From contig JAQCEA010000001.1 in assembly GCA_027620495.1 (NCBI GenBank), forward strand, positions 169,441 through 233,440: a stretch of 64,000 bases of DNA, written 5' to 3'. The notes beneath the pieces are model-generated. The model made no database searches, had not been told where the DNA came from, and saw only the letters and a program-made list of their open reading frames with translations. Source of the DNA: Pseudomonadota bacterium. Lineage in GTDB: Bacteria > Pseudomonadota > Alphaproteobacteria > Puniceispirillales > Puniceispirillaceae. This document shows positions 40,502 to 50,070 of this stretch, in pieces; positions within the stretch are counted from its first letter, which is position 1, and each line of letters opens with the position of its first letter. The translations under genes and the position numbers were made by a program.

Positions 40502-43021
40502 CTACCCTCTTAGCTTTTCGTTATTTGGATCATAAACTACATGCGTTGGCACCAAATGCGCCGCACGCGGGCGTCCTAGCACCGTCACGGTGATCTGATT
40601 GGCGGATACCAGCTTGTCTTTGTCAATCACCGCCATGGCGATTGACTTATTCACCCGGTGACCATAGCCAGACGAAACCACCAGCCCGGCATCAACCCCA
40701 TCGCATTGCACCACGCTGAGATACACCGCCTCGCCAAATGGATCGGCATTACCATCGACAGGATCATCCAGCGTCAACGTCACAAATTGGCGTTGTGACC
40801 CGGCCTGATGTTCTGCTTGCAGGGCCGCGCGTCCGACAAAATCATCTTTGTCAAATTTCACCCAGCGGCCAAGACCACTTTCCAGCATTGTATAATCCGA
40901 CGTCAGATCCGATTTCCAAGATCGATAGCCTTTTTCCAGCCGCATTGAATCAAGTGCCAGCATGCCAAAATGACCAAGCTGGTGCGGCGCACCAGCCGCC
41001 ATGACTGCGTCATACACAGCCACAACATCCGCCATGTCGCAATGAATTTCCCATCCGGCCTCGCCGGCAAAAGACACCCGGATTGCGGTAACCCGGCACC
41101 CGGCAATCTGACAGGATTGGTGCGATAGCCATGGGAAATCTGCCTGCGCTGTGCTGAGCCCTGAAGCCGCGGCGATGATCGCCGGTGATTTTGGCCCGGT
41201 GACAAGCAAGGTGGCATAATCGCGGGTGGTATCGGTCAAGGTGATGTCGCCGGTATCTGGCAAATATCCATTCAACAAGTCACGATCATGCCAATAAGCG
41301 CCCGCCCCAGTGATCAATAAAAATTCATCTTCAGCCAGCCGTGTTGCCGACATTTCCGTCAGTACCTTGCCTTTTGCCGAGGCAAAATACACCAGTCCAA
41401 TCCGCCCCACCCGCGGCAAATTGCCGGTGACCAATGATGCCAACCAATCAGCGGCTCTATCGCCTTTGAGATGGAACCGTGAAAATCCAGTTAATTCCAA
41501 AATGCCAGCATGCGCGGCTACATGGCGGCATTCTTCCCCTACAGTGTTAAACCAATGTTGCCGATCATAGCTGTCAGCGGGGCGCCGGTCGGCGTCATTT
41601 TTAGGGAACCAATCTGCCCGTTCCCAGCCACCATAGCTGCCAAATTCAGCGCCAGCTGCCGCCAACCGATCATATAAGGGTGATAATTTGGCTTTGCGCC
41701 CCGCTGGCCACTGGATTTGCGGAAAATGCATCGCATATTCATGGCTATATGTTTCAATCGCCTTGGCAGTGGTATAGGCCTGATCCACATGGTCGGTAAA
41801 GCGCCGCGGGTCAACCGCCCAGCTATCGCTTTCTGTTTCACCTTCGACAATCATTTCAGCCAGCAATCGGCCAGCACCGCCAGCCTGCACAATACCAAAG
41901 GTAAAGACACAAGCCTCAAACGCGTTTGGCACACCCGGCATTGGCCCGATCAAGGGCAGCCCATCTGGCGCATAGGGAATAGGCCCATTCACCACCCGGG
42001 TGATGCCAGCCGTACCCAAAAGCGGCACCCGCGCACAGGCATCTTCGATATACCATTCCAGCCGTTCCAGATCGTCATTATAAAGCTGGAACGAAAAATC
42101 ATCAGGCATAGGATCGCTGGCATCAACCCAATGGGCGCGGCAATTTTTCTCGTAAGGGCCAAGCAATAATCCATCTTTTTCCTGCCGCAAATAATAGGAA
42201 CTATCCGGATCGCGCAACAGCGGCAGCTTTGTATCACGCGCTGTTAATTCGGCGATTGGTTCAGTGATCAGATATTGATGCGCCAAAGACACGCACGGTA
42301 CATCACGTCCAAACATCCGGCCCAATTCTGCCGCACGATAGCCAGCCGCATTCACCACATATTCAGCCCTAATTGTGCCATTTGGCGTGGTGATCACCCA
42401 TTCATCTTGAACATGTTCGACCGCGGTCACTGGACAAAAACGGACAATTTTTGCGCCAAGGTCGCGCGCACCTTTGGCCAGCGCTTGGGTCAATTGCGCC
42501 GGGTCAATATCGCCATCAAGCGGGTCCCACTGCCCACCGTAAAGGTCATGCGTTTCTAGAAATGGGTAAATATCCTGCATCTCACGGTTGGACATTTCCT
42601 GAAATTCGACACCCATTTGACGCCCCATCGCCTCGACATGGCGAAATTCCTCCATCCGCTGGCGGCTATGCGCCAGCCGGATCGCACCGGTGACGTGATA
42701 ATTCATTGGATAGTCCACCAATGCACCAAGCTCACGATACAGCTTGGTCGAATAGGACTGAATTTTCATCATTGTCCATGACCCGACAAAATTCGGACAA
42801 TTGCCCGCGGCATGCCATGTCGACCCGGATGTCAGCTCATTTTTTTCAAGAAGCACGCAATCGGTCCATCCCATGCTGGCCAGATGATACAGAACTGAAC
42901 ATCCAACAGCACCGCCACCAATCACCACAACATGGGCGGTTGATGGCACGGCAGAAGTGGGCTGGCGTGCAGCGTCATTGGTTTGGGGGGCAGCTTGTGT
43001 CATCGCATCACTTTCAGTCAT
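40502..43021 (-). CDS. FAD-dependent dehydrogenase / GcvT fusion (dimethylglycine or sarcosine dehydrogenase type), copy 1
   Basis: An 839-residue paralogue of the gene just downstream. After a 30-residue polar extension, VVVIGGGAVGCSVLYHLAS opens the FAD domain, and SGSTWHAAGNC holds the histidine expected to bind FAD covalently. WEMADWFPKN-like and LTGFSRFHLKGDRAADWLASL sections mark the change into the GcvT half, which ends LDSMRLEKGYRSW and a C-terminal barrel with DPFGEAVYLS. The two copies differ clearly (VGSWTMMKIQSY versus RATQNMTRLAKYS), so they may act on successive substrates such as dimethylglycine and sarcosine. ATG 43021 or an in-frame ATG at 43003 could start it. Confidence 0.9.
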   Translation of the reverse strand: MTESDAMTQAAPQTNDAARQPTSAVPSTAHVVVIGGGAVGCSVLYHLASMGWTDCVLLEKNELTSGSTWHAAGNCPNFVGSWTMMKIQSYSTKLYRELGALVDYPMNYHVTGAIRLAHSRQRMEEFRHVEAMGRQMGVEFQEMSNREMQDIYPFLETHDLYGGQWDPLDGDIDPAQLTQALAKGARDLGAKIVRFCPVTAVEHVQDEWVITTPNGTIRAEYVVNAAGYRAAELGRMFGRDVPCVSLAHQYLITEPIAELTARDTKLPLLRDPDSSYYLRQEKDGLLLGPYEKNCRAHWVDASDPMPDDFSFQLYNDDLERLEWYIEDACARVPLLGTAGITRVVNGPIPYAPDGLPLIGPMPGVPNAFEACVFTFGIVQAGGAGRLLAEMIVEGETESDSWAVDPRRFTDHVDQAYTTAKAIETYSHEYAMHFPQIQWPAGRKAKLSPLYDRLAAAGAEFGSYGGWERADWFPKNDADRRPADSYDRQHWFNTVGEECRHVAAHAGILELTGFSRFHLKGDRAADWLASLVTGNLPRVGRIGLVYFASAKGKVLTEMSATRLAEDEFLLITGAGAYWHDRDLLNGYLPDTGDITLTDTTRDYATLLVTGPKSPAIIAAASGLSTAQADFPWLSHQSCQIAGCRVTAIRVSFAGEAGWEIHCDMADVVAVYDAVMAAGAPHQLGHFGMLALDSMRLEKGYRSWKSDLTSDYTMLESGLGRWVKFDKDDFVGRAALQAEHQAGSQRQFVTLTLDDPVDGNADPFGEAVYLSVVQCDGVDAGLVVSSGYGHRVNKSIAMAVIDKDKLVSANQITVTVLGRPRAAHLVPTHVVYDPNNEKLRG

Positions 43022-43046
43022 TTTATGTCAATTCCAATTTTTAAAT

Positions 43047-43643
43047 TTAGTATACAGGGGGGGCAATCACCCACACCACCACAGCATCAACATCACCCGC
43101 ATTCACCCATGTGATCGTCTCGCCAGAAAACCGAAAACTATCCCCCGGGTTCAGATCAAATCGCTGGTCATCAATAAACAAAGAAAACTGACCGGAAATC
43201 ACATAACCAGCTTCTTCGGTTGAGCGGACAAACGGCTTTGGGCATTTTGCCCCCGGCGCAAACACCGAATGAATGATTTCAAAGGCACCGCCAAGGTCAG
43301 GTGACAATAAAATTTCTTGCAACCCTCTGGACGTGTCATTCATCACCCGCCCAGACCCAGCCCGCACAATATGATGCTGTTCATCCTGATTGGCTGGCGC
43401 GGTGAAGAAAAACCCGACAGGCAAATTAAATAACGCGGCTATTTTACGAATATCTTCAAGCGCCGGTTCTGTCACATCACGTTCGACCTGCGACAACCAT
43501 CCAACTGACCGGCCAAGCTGTTCTGCAAGATCGCTAAGCGTCCAGTTGCGTGATCGCCGCAAGGCCCGAATATCACTGCCAATATGCCCAGTCGATTGCA
43601 CTGGCGATACAGCATGTCGGCGATGATTGACCTCTAACAGCAT
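43047..43643 (-). CDS. XRE-family regulator with cupin sensor domain
   Basis: A 198-residue transcription factor. A helix-turn-helix domain lies at about 22-80 (IGSDIRALRRSRNWTLSDLAEQLG, GWLSQVERDVTEPALEDIRKIAALF). A small-molecule-binding cupin barrel lies at about 105-195 (TEEAGYVISGQFSLFIDDQRFDLNPGDSFRFSG). This architecture is common among repressors or activators of amine-catabolic operons. It is transcribed first, 25 bp before the dehydrogenase genes, so it probably controls its own operon in response to a methylated-amine metabolite. Inverted repeats at 43705-43766 upstream are candidate operators. Confidence 0.9.
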   Translation of the reverse strand: MLLEVNHRRHAVSPVQSTGHIGSDIRALRRSRNWTLSDLAEQLGRSVGWLSQVERDVTEPALEDIRKIAALFNLPVGFFFTAPANQDEQHHIVRAGSGRVMNDTSRGLQEILLSPDLGGAFEIIHSVFAPGAKCPKPFVRSTEEAGYVISGQFSLFIDDQRFDLNPGDSFRFSGETITWVNAGDVDAVVVWVIAPPVY

Positions 43644-43704
43644 AGATGATGCCTCGCATCCTTGTCTAAATACCTGCTAATCTCTTAAGAAACCGTGACA
43701 AGGA

Positions 43705-43766
43705 AAAATGAAAAAAACAAGAATTTTTTCATTTTAGAATAAAATTCATTAGAAATTTCATATTCT
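43705..43766. promoter_or_regulatory. Candidate operator: inverted repeats upstream of the XRE-cupin gene
   Basis: A perfect inverted repeat has arms AAAATGAAAAAA (43705-43716) and TTTTTTCATTTT (43724-43735) with a 7-base loop. Next to it AGAATA (43736-43741) faces TATTCT (43761-43766). TTCAT recurs at 43728, 43745 and 43757. The region lies 60-120 bases before the regulator's start. A weak transcription terminator for the DUF983 gene is the alternative reading, but the stem is AT-rich. Confidence 0.4.
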
Positions 43767-43830
43767 GGCAGGCACAAGCCCCTCGCATTGATAGATGCAA
43801 GGCCGCCACCACCGATCTTTGTTGGATTAT

Positions 43831-44241
43831 TTAGTCTTTTAGGTCAGGCGAGTCGGAAAATTCATTCTGGCCGGTGGCACCCGTCAGCCAGATCAGCGCG
43901 ATAAAAATACCTTTAGCCCGCGGCAAGATAAAATAAACGCCAATCAGCGTGACAACCGCCAAAATCAAAATGGCCAGCCAGAGCGGGACAACATCACTGC
44001 GCCCAAAAAATAGCATCAGTGGCACCACCGCATGGCCAACAATCAGCAAGGTCAACCAAGCCGGGCCGTCATCAGCGCTGATATGGCTGAAATCTTCTTT
44101 ACAAGCAGAACAGCTGGCTTGCGGTTTCAAATAGCCTGTAAGAAGCGGCCCCTTGCCGCATTTGGGACAGGTTTTGCGAAAGCCGCGCGCCAACAAGGCA
44201 AAACTGAATTGACTATTTGGATCGGTTTGTTTGTTGGTCAT
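43831..44241 (-). CDS. DUF983 family membrane protein
   Basis: A 136-residue protein with two four-cysteine zinc-ribbon half-sites at the front (CPKCGKGP and CSACKEDFSH) and two membrane segments after them. CPKC-x-KGP-x-LTGYLKP is the DUF983 hallmark. The function is unknown; the family often sits near cytochrome oxidase assembly genes, but none is here. ATG 44241 gives the normal family start; an extension to 44331 is open but unlike the family. No strong ribosome site is visible. Confidence 0.85.
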   Translation of the reverse strand: MTNKQTDPNSQFSFALLARGFRKTCPKCGKGPLLTGYLKPQASCSACKEDFSHISADDGPAWLTLLIVGHAVVPLMLFFGRSDVVPLWLAILILAVVTLIGVYFILPRAKGIFIALIWLTGATGQNEFSDSPDLKD

Positions 44242-44401
44242 GGTCGGGAAATACCTGAAGAGACGCGCAGTTACCATGTGACATAAAATCACGCGGTGCC
44301 ATCTTGTAACACGAACCCCATCAATATGCACCCCAACTCATTGCGCACTTTAATCATTACGTGCCACAATCATTACGCGCTCTAATCATTAGGTACTCAA
44401 A

Positions 44402-44740
44402 TCATTGGGTACAGTGCACACAAAGCGTGACAGCCGGGTCAATAGCCAGACGCCCGGCACCAATCTCCTCATCACAATGATGGCAATAGCCAAAATCCCC
44501 AGCATCCATTCGTTTTAACGCGGCCAATAACGCCATATGACGTTGCTGGCGCCGGGCATCATTCGCGATATGCATTGCTTGTTGCTGCATCGCGTCCATG
44601 CGCGATAAGCGCCCAACTGATTGCTGGTCAAACGCAACAAGGGCGCGGCTTTCATGGGCTTGCCGCCGCAAGCGATCCAGTTCAGCAATTTCATCCATAA
44701 TCGATTGCCGCAATGCGTTTATATCAATGACATCAGCCAT
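44402..44740 (-). CDS. TraR/DksA-type zinc-finger protein
   Basis: A 112-residue protein. Residues about 8-75 form an antiparallel coiled coil like that of DksA, and the zinc finger is C86-HH-C89 plus C107-VH-C110. The length is between TraR-like short forms and full DksA, and the coiled-coil tip acidic residues of DksA cannot be identified with certainty, so regulation of RNA polymerase is possible but not shown. It is a single gene on the - strand. Confidence 0.85.
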   Translation of the reverse strand: MADVIDINALRQSIMDEIAELDRLRRQAHESRALVAFDQQSVGRLSRMDAMQQQAMHIANDARRQQRHMALLAALKRMDAGDFGYCHHCDEEIGAGRLAIDPAVTLCVHCTQ

Positions 44741-44859
44741 AAATGCAGCTTATCAAATGCGCCGCATGAAAGGCAAATAAAGCGGCAAACAACTTCATCT
44801 TGACGCTCGTACCCTAACGCCGCACTGTGGCGGGGTTGGCGGTTATAGCGGATGACAAC

Positions 44860-45747
44860 ATGTTTCGCAGATATTTGCCCTGGATAGGGCTTGCCTATAT
44901 GGGGGTCGCCTGGGGGCTGTCATTTTCAGTGGCAAAACTGGCAACCACCGATGGCACAACCCCTATCGGCATCGCCTTTTGGCAATCTTTATTGGCCGGG
45001 TTATTATTGCTTGGCTATGTCCATTTCCGCGGGCGCCAATTGGCGATGAATTGGCCAGCCATCAAACTTTATATCATTGTCGCATTGCTTGGCACCGCGG
45101 TGCCTAGTGTATGTTTTTATTATGCAGCGGCGCGGGTACCGGCAGGCGTTTTGGCCATCACCGTTACGCTGGTGCCAATCTTGACCTATGGATTGGCCTT
45201 GCTGATGCGATCAGAGATGTTTTCCGCCACCAGATTAACAGGCATTATGCTAGGCACAGTGTCGATATTTTTGCTTGTCGCCCCAGACAACAGCCTGCCA
45301 GACAGCGCCTCTTTGATCTGGGTATTGCTGGCCTGTTTCAGTTCGCTTTGTTACGCCATAGAAAATATTTATCTGGCCAAACGCGGCACGGATGATATCG
45401 GCGCGATCAGGCTGGCTTGCGGCACCTGTTTGTGTTCTGCGGCAATGTTGGCCCCGGTTGGTATTGCCACCGATAATATGTTTATGCTGGATCTGTCTAA
45501 CAGCTTGATCACGTCATCGATTGTTATATTGGCGGTCATCAACGCCACAGCTTATTCAGCTTTTGTTGCCTGTATTGCAATTTCGGGGCCGCTCTTTGCC
45601 AGTCAAGTTGGGTATGTTGTGACTTTGGCTGGTGTGTTCTGGGGGATCGCAATTTTTGGCGAAACCCATTCCATTTGGGTCTGGGCATCGCTGGTCACCA
45701 TGCTGTTTGGGTTGATGCTTGTTTCACCGCGCAAACAGCATACATAA
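44860..45747 (+). CDS. EamA/DMT-family transporter
   Basis: A 295-residue membrane protein with about ten hydrophobic segments in two EamA repeats: LAYMGVAWGLSFSVAKLATTDGTTPIGIAFWQSLLAGLLLLGY and a second half with SAFVACIAISGPLFASQVGYVVTLAGVFWGIAIFGE (each read in pieces). The DMT export type is likely; substrate unknown. ATG 44860 follows AGCGGATGACAAC; an upstream in-frame start at 44827 is a weaker option. Confidence 0.88.
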   Translation: MFRRYLPWIGLAYMGVAWGLSFSVAKLATTDGTTPIGIAFWQSLLAGLLLLGYVHFRGRQLAMNWPAIKLYIIVALLGTAVPSVCFYYAAARVPAGVLAITVTLVPILTYGLALLMRSEMFSATRLTGIMLGTVSIFLLVAPDNSLPDSASLIWVLLACFSSLCYAIENIYLAKRGTDDIGAIRLACGTCLCSAAMLAPVGIATDNMFMLDLSNSLITSSIVILAVINATAYSAFVACIAISGPLFASQVGYVVTLAGVFWGIAIFGETHSIWVWASLVTMLFGLMLVSPRKQHT

Positions 45748-45835
45748 AAGAAAGATAGGCACCGCCCGGCCGATCAAACCAGAACCCAAAACGCCTTGGC
45801 ATGGCAGGATATTCCATGATGCAGAGAGACAAAAA

Positions 45836-46939
45836 ATGAAATCACCTATCTATGCGATCTTCATGGCCTGTCTTTTGAATTTTATGGGTTTGAGTTTGAT
45901 GAGTGCGGCCACAGCCGCCCCGCTGATCGAACGAATTGGCGACCCACTTGATCATCCGTGGGGCATGGATTTTCTAGATGATACAACCATGGTGGTTAAC
46001 GAACGTGGCGGCAAGATGTTTAAAATTAACCTTGTTGATGGTGCGCGCCAGCCCATTACTGGCCTTCCTGAAATAGAGGCCAAACGTCAAGGTGGGCTGC
46101 TTGATGTTGCGCTTGCAACAACAGGTGGTGGCGCGGCCACCCTATTTTACTGTTACAGCAAACCAGTCAAGGGCGGCAGCGTGACCGCCATTGACCGCGC
46201 CGAACTTTCCGGCACTGCATTAGCCAACCGCCAAACTATATTTTTGGCCAATAACCCGTCTAACGATGCGATTCATTATGGCTGTCGGCTGGTAGTAGAT
46301 AGAGACTATATTTACGCCAGTCTTGGTGAGCGCGGCGCACGATATGACGCACAGGACCCAGCGCTACATGCTGGTGCCATTATCAGGCTGCATCATGATG
46401 GCAGCATCCCCCAAGACAACCCCAAACTTGATGGATGGGCCGGCGAAATTCTGTCAAAGGGTCACCGTAACCCGCAAGGCCTTGCGATCCATCCGGGCTC
46501 TGGCACCTTATGGTCACATGAACATGGCCCGCGTGGCGGTGATGAAATCAATCTTATCACCGCTGGCCAAAATTACGGCTGGCCAACCGTCAGCCATGGC
46601 AAGGAATATATTGGCGGGACGATCGGTATAGGCACCAGCGCCCCGGGCCTTGTTGACCCGGCATGGGTCTGGACACCATCTATCGCCCCATCTGGAATGG
46701 CATTCTATCAGGGGGCTATGTTTCCCCGATTTGCCGGGCATCTTTTGGTCGGGTCGTTAAAATTTGAACGCCTGTATCTTGTGCGGTTGGCCAATGGTGC
46801 CCCGCAAGAGGAATTTATTATTCTGGAAAATACCATTGGCCGGGTGCGTGATGTTGCCGTTGCACCAGATGGCGCAATTTTATTATTGAGTGACGAGTCA
46901 GATGGTGGTCTATATCGTCTTTCTGAAGCTGGCCAGTAA
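45836..46939 (+). CDS. PQQ-dependent sugar dehydrogenase-like protein (soluble aldose dehydrogenase type)
   Basis: A secreted beta-propeller of 367 residues. The signal peptide runs from MKSPIYAIFMACLL to about residue 28 (AATAAPL). RIGDPLDHPWGMDFLDDTTM, GGLLDVALA, SKGHRNPQGLAIHPGSGTLWSHEHGPRGGDEINL and GQNYGWPTVSHG are the signatures of the YliI/glucose-sorbosone dehydrogenase family, in which the HGPRGGDE loop contacts PQQ and calcium. It should act in the periplasm on an aldose, but which one is not clear. ATG 45836 follows GAGAGAC; the open frame upstream is not used. Confidence 0.9.
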   Translation: MKSPIYAIFMACLLNFMGLSLMSAATAAPLIERIGDPLDHPWGMDFLDDTTMVVNERGGKMFKINLVDGARQPITGLPEIEAKRQGGLLDVALATTGGGAATLFYCYSKPVKGGSVTAIDRAELSGTALANRQTIFLANNPSNDAIHYGCRLVVDRDYIYASLGERGARYDAQDPALHAGAIIRLHHDGSIPQDNPKLDGWAGEILSKGHRNPQGLAIHPGSGTLWSHEHGPRGGDEINLITAGQNYGWPTVSHGKEYIGGTIGIGTSAPGLVDPAWVWTPSIAPSGMAFYQGAMFPRFAGHLLVGSLKFERLYLVRLANGAPQEEFIILENTIGRVRDVAVAPDGAILLLSDESDGGLYRLSEAGQ

Positions 46940-46985
46940 ACGCCGCGGCCCCGGCTTTGGTGCTGCAATTAGTGAAAGATCATAG

Positions 46986-48383
46986 ATGAAACATAGCCAT
47001 GATTTAACCACTGGCCAGCTAGCGACGCATTTTCGAACATTAGCGGTACCAGCGGCCATCGGCATGGTGTTCAGCACATTATATAATGTTGTCGATGTGT
47101 TTTTTGCCGGGCTTATCGGCACCGATGCACAGGCCGGGCTGGCGATATCTTTTCAAGCCTTTTTTATTTTTGTCACTGTTGGATTTGGCCTTGGCGCGGC
47201 CATGACGGCTTTAGTGGGCAACGCCATTGGTCGCAAAAATGATGAAGAAGCCAGCACCGTTGCGCGGCAAGGTGTGGGATTTGCCAGCCTAAGTGCGATT
47301 TTGTTGATGCTAGGGGCCTATCTATTTGCCCCGGCTTTGTTGAATCTGATTTCGACCGATGGTGCTTATCGCGAAGCTGGGCTGCGATATATGATGGTAT
47401 TGATCATCAGCCTGCCCAGTTTTGTCATGGCTTATGGGCTTAACGGTATTTTGCAGGCAACCGGTGATACCGTATCCATGCAACGGGCATTAATTGGCGC
47501 CTTTTTTGCCAATTTGGGACTGAACCCGGTCTTGTTGTTTGGCATTCCCGGCATGTTTGACGGGCTGGGATTTAATGGCATTGCCACCGCAACCGTTATC
47601 AGCCAGACCGGGGTGATGGTCTATATCGGTCGCCAGCTATGGCGATCTGGGTTATGTGCAAGTGACAAATTTAGCGCCTTCTTGCCCGATCTTCGCCTGT
47701 ATAAATTGATCTTTGCCCAGCTTCTGCCAACCACCTTTACCATGCTTGTGATGTATACAGCCGGGTTTATCGTGCAAATCTATTTAAAAGAATTTGGCCC
47801 GTCCGCTGTCGCCGCCTATGGCGTGGCATTGCGCGTCGAACAGTTATTTTTACTGCCAGTGTTTGGGTTGACCGGCGCCTTGCTGCCAATCGCATCTCAA
47901 AATTTTGGTGCTGGCGAGGCCCAACGTGTCCGCCAAGCCTTGTTCACCTGCTGGAAATTTGGCTGGATGCTTATGTTTGTGGCCTGCCCTATTTTATATT
48001 TCGCCGCACCAGTTTTGATGCGCAGCTTTACCCCAGATCCAGCCGTCATTGAAATCGGGGTGAGTTATTTGCGCGTTGATGGCTTTATTTTGCCAATCTA
48101 TATGATGCTATTTGCAATCAATTCATTCCTGCAGGCGCTGAAAAAACCTGTTTGGACACTGGTCATTGGCATTTACCGTCAGGCCTTTGGTGTGGCGTTT
48201 TTCAGCTATCTTTACGTGTTTGTTTTTGAATTTGGTGTGATCGGTGTGTGGTTTGGTATCGCCACCAGCGTGTTGTCAGGGTTTATTTTATCCCTGTTGC
48301 TGGCGCATCATGTGTCTAAACCGCTGATCGGCGGGATTATGATGTTGGATGTTGATCAAGCAAAGCATGGCCCATTAAAATAG
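46986..48383 (+). CDS. MATE-family multidrug or metabolite exporter
   Basis: A 465-residue membrane protein with about twelve hydrophobic segments. MATE signatures include FRTLAVPAAIGMVFSTLYNVVDVFFAGLIG at the start and FGIPGMFDGLGFNGIATATVISQTGVM, GAGEAQRVRQALFTCWKFGWM and LRVDGFILPIYMMLFAINSFLQAL. Length is normal. Substrate and coupling ion are not determinable here. A 14-base direct repeat (AGCCGGGCAAAATA) at 48398 and 48413 follows the stop. Confidence 0.93.
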   Translation: MKHSHDLTTGQLATHFRTLAVPAAIGMVFSTLYNVVDVFFAGLIGTDAQAGLAISFQAFFIFVTVGFGLGAAMTALVGNAIGRKNDEEASTVARQGVGFASLSAILLMLGAYLFAPALLNLISTDGAYREAGLRYMMVLIISLPSFVMAYGLNGILQATGDTVSMQRALIGAFFANLGLNPVLLFGIPGMFDGLGFNGIATATVISQTGVMVYIGRQLWRSGLCASDKFSAFLPDLRLYKLIFAQLLPTTFTMLVMYTAGFIVQIYLKEFGPSAVAAYGVALRVEQLFLLPVFGLTGALLPIASQNFGAGEAQRVRQALFTCWKFGWMLMFVACPILYFAAPVLMRSFTPDPAVIEIGVSYLRVDGFILPIYMMLFAINSFLQALKKPVWTLVIGIYRQAFGVAFFSYLYVFVFEFGVIGVWFGIATSVLSGFILSLLLAHHVSKPLIGGIMMLDVDQAKHGPLK

Positions 48384-48397
48384 AACGTATAAACGAT

Positions 48398-48426
48398 AGC
48401 CGGGCAAAATAGAGCCGGGCAAAATA
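48398..48426. repeat. Two 14-base direct repeats, one base apart
   Basis: AGCCGGGCAAAATA occurs at 48398-48411 and 48413-48426, in the gap between the convergent MATE and molybdopterin-binding genes. No function is evident. Confidence 0.8.
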
Positions 48427-48441
48427 AGCCGCGCGCCATAT

Positions 48442-50070
48442 TCATCGCCCGCTGGTGCCCGTGTTTAATGCCTGCAAATCTGCCGGGGTATCAATATCTC
48501 GAAATATTTCAGATGATGAAATTTCCACTGGATTATGCGCCGCAAGATGATCTTGCAGCACCTGCCGCCCACCGGCATCACCGCGCAACTGTTTTAATTC
48601 AGGAAAAAAAGCACCCCCCCAAATCACCGGGTTGCCACGCTTGCCATCACAGCTTGGCAAGGTAATACGGCGCTGATGATCAACACATGCCAAATGCGCT
48701 TCTACAAGATTTTGCACCATTTCAACAGAAATCAGCGGCATATCCCCAAGCGCAATTAACACATCAGTGACCGTACCATCCAGCGCGCCAACACCAGCCG
48801 CCACTGAATGGCCTTGCCCGGCGGCAAAATTCGCGTTGAATTGCAGATGAACCGGCAAATCAGCCAACGCCGCGGCAACCTGATCTGCCTGATGGCCAAT
48901 GACAACGGTCATATCATCTAGTCCGGCATTGAGCATCACTTCTGTCACATGCCGCACCAATGGCTTGCCAGCAAATTCAGCCAAAAGCTTGTTATCTGGC
49001 CCCATCCGGCTTGATTGACCTGCCGCCAGAATCATCCCGGCAAGCCGGTCTGGCTGTTGCGGTTTTGTGGCAATGGCACGCGGCAACGGACGCGAGGCAA
49101 TTTCCATCAATAATCCGCCAGCCGCCATATCGGCAAATTCACCGCGGGTCATATCCACATCAGCAAGAACCAGCTGTAACACCCAATCCAGGCCATTTAA
49201 TTTTGGCGAGCGCGCGCATCCCGGCATACCAATCACCGGCACATCGCCAATTTTGGCAAACATCAACAAATTACCGGGATCAACCGCTAACCCCAGCTGG
49301 ATCACCTGCCCCCCAGCTTCAATCACAGCTTGCGGCAACTCATCCTGTCGGTCGATAATCGCCGACCCGCCGCAAAGCAGAATGATGTCTGCGCCGTCCG
49401 CCATACAGCTTTGAATCTGTTCAGCCACTTGGTGTTTATTATGTGCACAAACCAGGCTTGCCATCACCTCGCTTCCTAACATGGCGAGCCGATCTGCAGT
49501 GACCTTTTTGGTGGCGGCAAACAAACGATCAGCCTGGCCGGGAATGCGTGTTTGTATCAATGCCACCTGCGCCGTTTTCAGCGGGTGAAACCCAAAAGCT
49601 GGCGCCCCTGCCAGCAGATTTTCGATCTGCCGCAATGATGAATCGGGTACAAAAAATGGAATGATTTTTAACGTTGCCGCCATCTGCCCAGGTGCCAGCA
49701 ATTGATTATGCTGAACCAAAGCAAATGTAATACGTTCGTCAATTTCGTTAATGGCACGGATAAGCGCCCTTTCATACCTGACCAGACCTTGTCGCGGCAC
49801 CTTTATATTGACCCGGCCTGTCGCCGCCATGGTAAAATCAAGATTGTCTGGGGCCAATAAATTTGCCAACCGTGCCGCGGCTTCATCTTCATGAACATCA
49901 CCAGCATCAGGGCGGGCACAGATCAATGTATGTATGCCAGCCGCACGAAGTTCTGCCAGATGATCAGCGGTTAATAGGGTGCCTTTTGCAATGCTGCCAT
50001 CTGCAAAATTTTGCCGATGTGCCACTACCAGCCCCTGACAATCTGCTGTTGCAAATTCAGCCAGCTGCAT
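48442..50070 (-). CDS. Molybdopterin-binding domain / MobA-like nucleotidyltransferase fusion
   Basis: A 542-residue two-domain protein. The first 330 or so residues form a molybdopterin-binding (MoeA/MogA-like) module with GSEVMASLV, DIILLCGGSAIIDRQDELP and VPVIGMPGCARSPKLNGLDWVLQ. The last 200 residues form an NTP-transferase domain: LAGMILAAGQSSRMGPDNKLL, VVIGHQ and ALGDMPLISVEMVQN. Such fusions occur next to molybdenum hydroxylases, where the second half may make the cytosine dinucleotide form of the cofactor (MocA-type). ATG 50070 follows AAGGAGCGG and overlaps xdhC by 14 bp, so the two are coupled. Confidence 0.88.
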   Translation of the reverse strand: MQLAEFATADCQGLVVAHRQNFADGSIAKGTLLTADHLAELRAAGIHTLICARPDAGDVHEDEAAARLANLLAPDNLDFTMAATGRVNIKVPRQGLVRYERALIRAINEIDERITFALVQHNQLLAPGQMAATLKIIPFFVPDSSLRQIENLLAGAPAFGFHPLKTAQVALIQTRIPGQADRLFAATKKVTADRLAMLGSEVMASLVCAHNKHQVAEQIQSCMADGADIILLCGGSAIIDRQDELPQAVIEAGGQVIQLGLAVDPGNLLMFAKIGDVPVIGMPGCARSPKLNGLDWVLQLVLADVDMTRGEFADMAAGGLLMEIASRPLPRAIATKPQQPDRLAGMILAAGQSSRMGPDNKLLAEFAGKPLVRHVTEVMLNAGLDDMTVVIGHQADQVAAALADLPVHLQFNANFAAGQGHSVAAGVGALDGTVTDVLIALGDMPLISVEMVQNLVEAHLACVDHQRRITLPSCDGKRGNPVIWGGAFFPELKQLRGDAGGRQVLQDHLAAHNPVEISSSEIFRDIDTPADLQALNTGTSGR

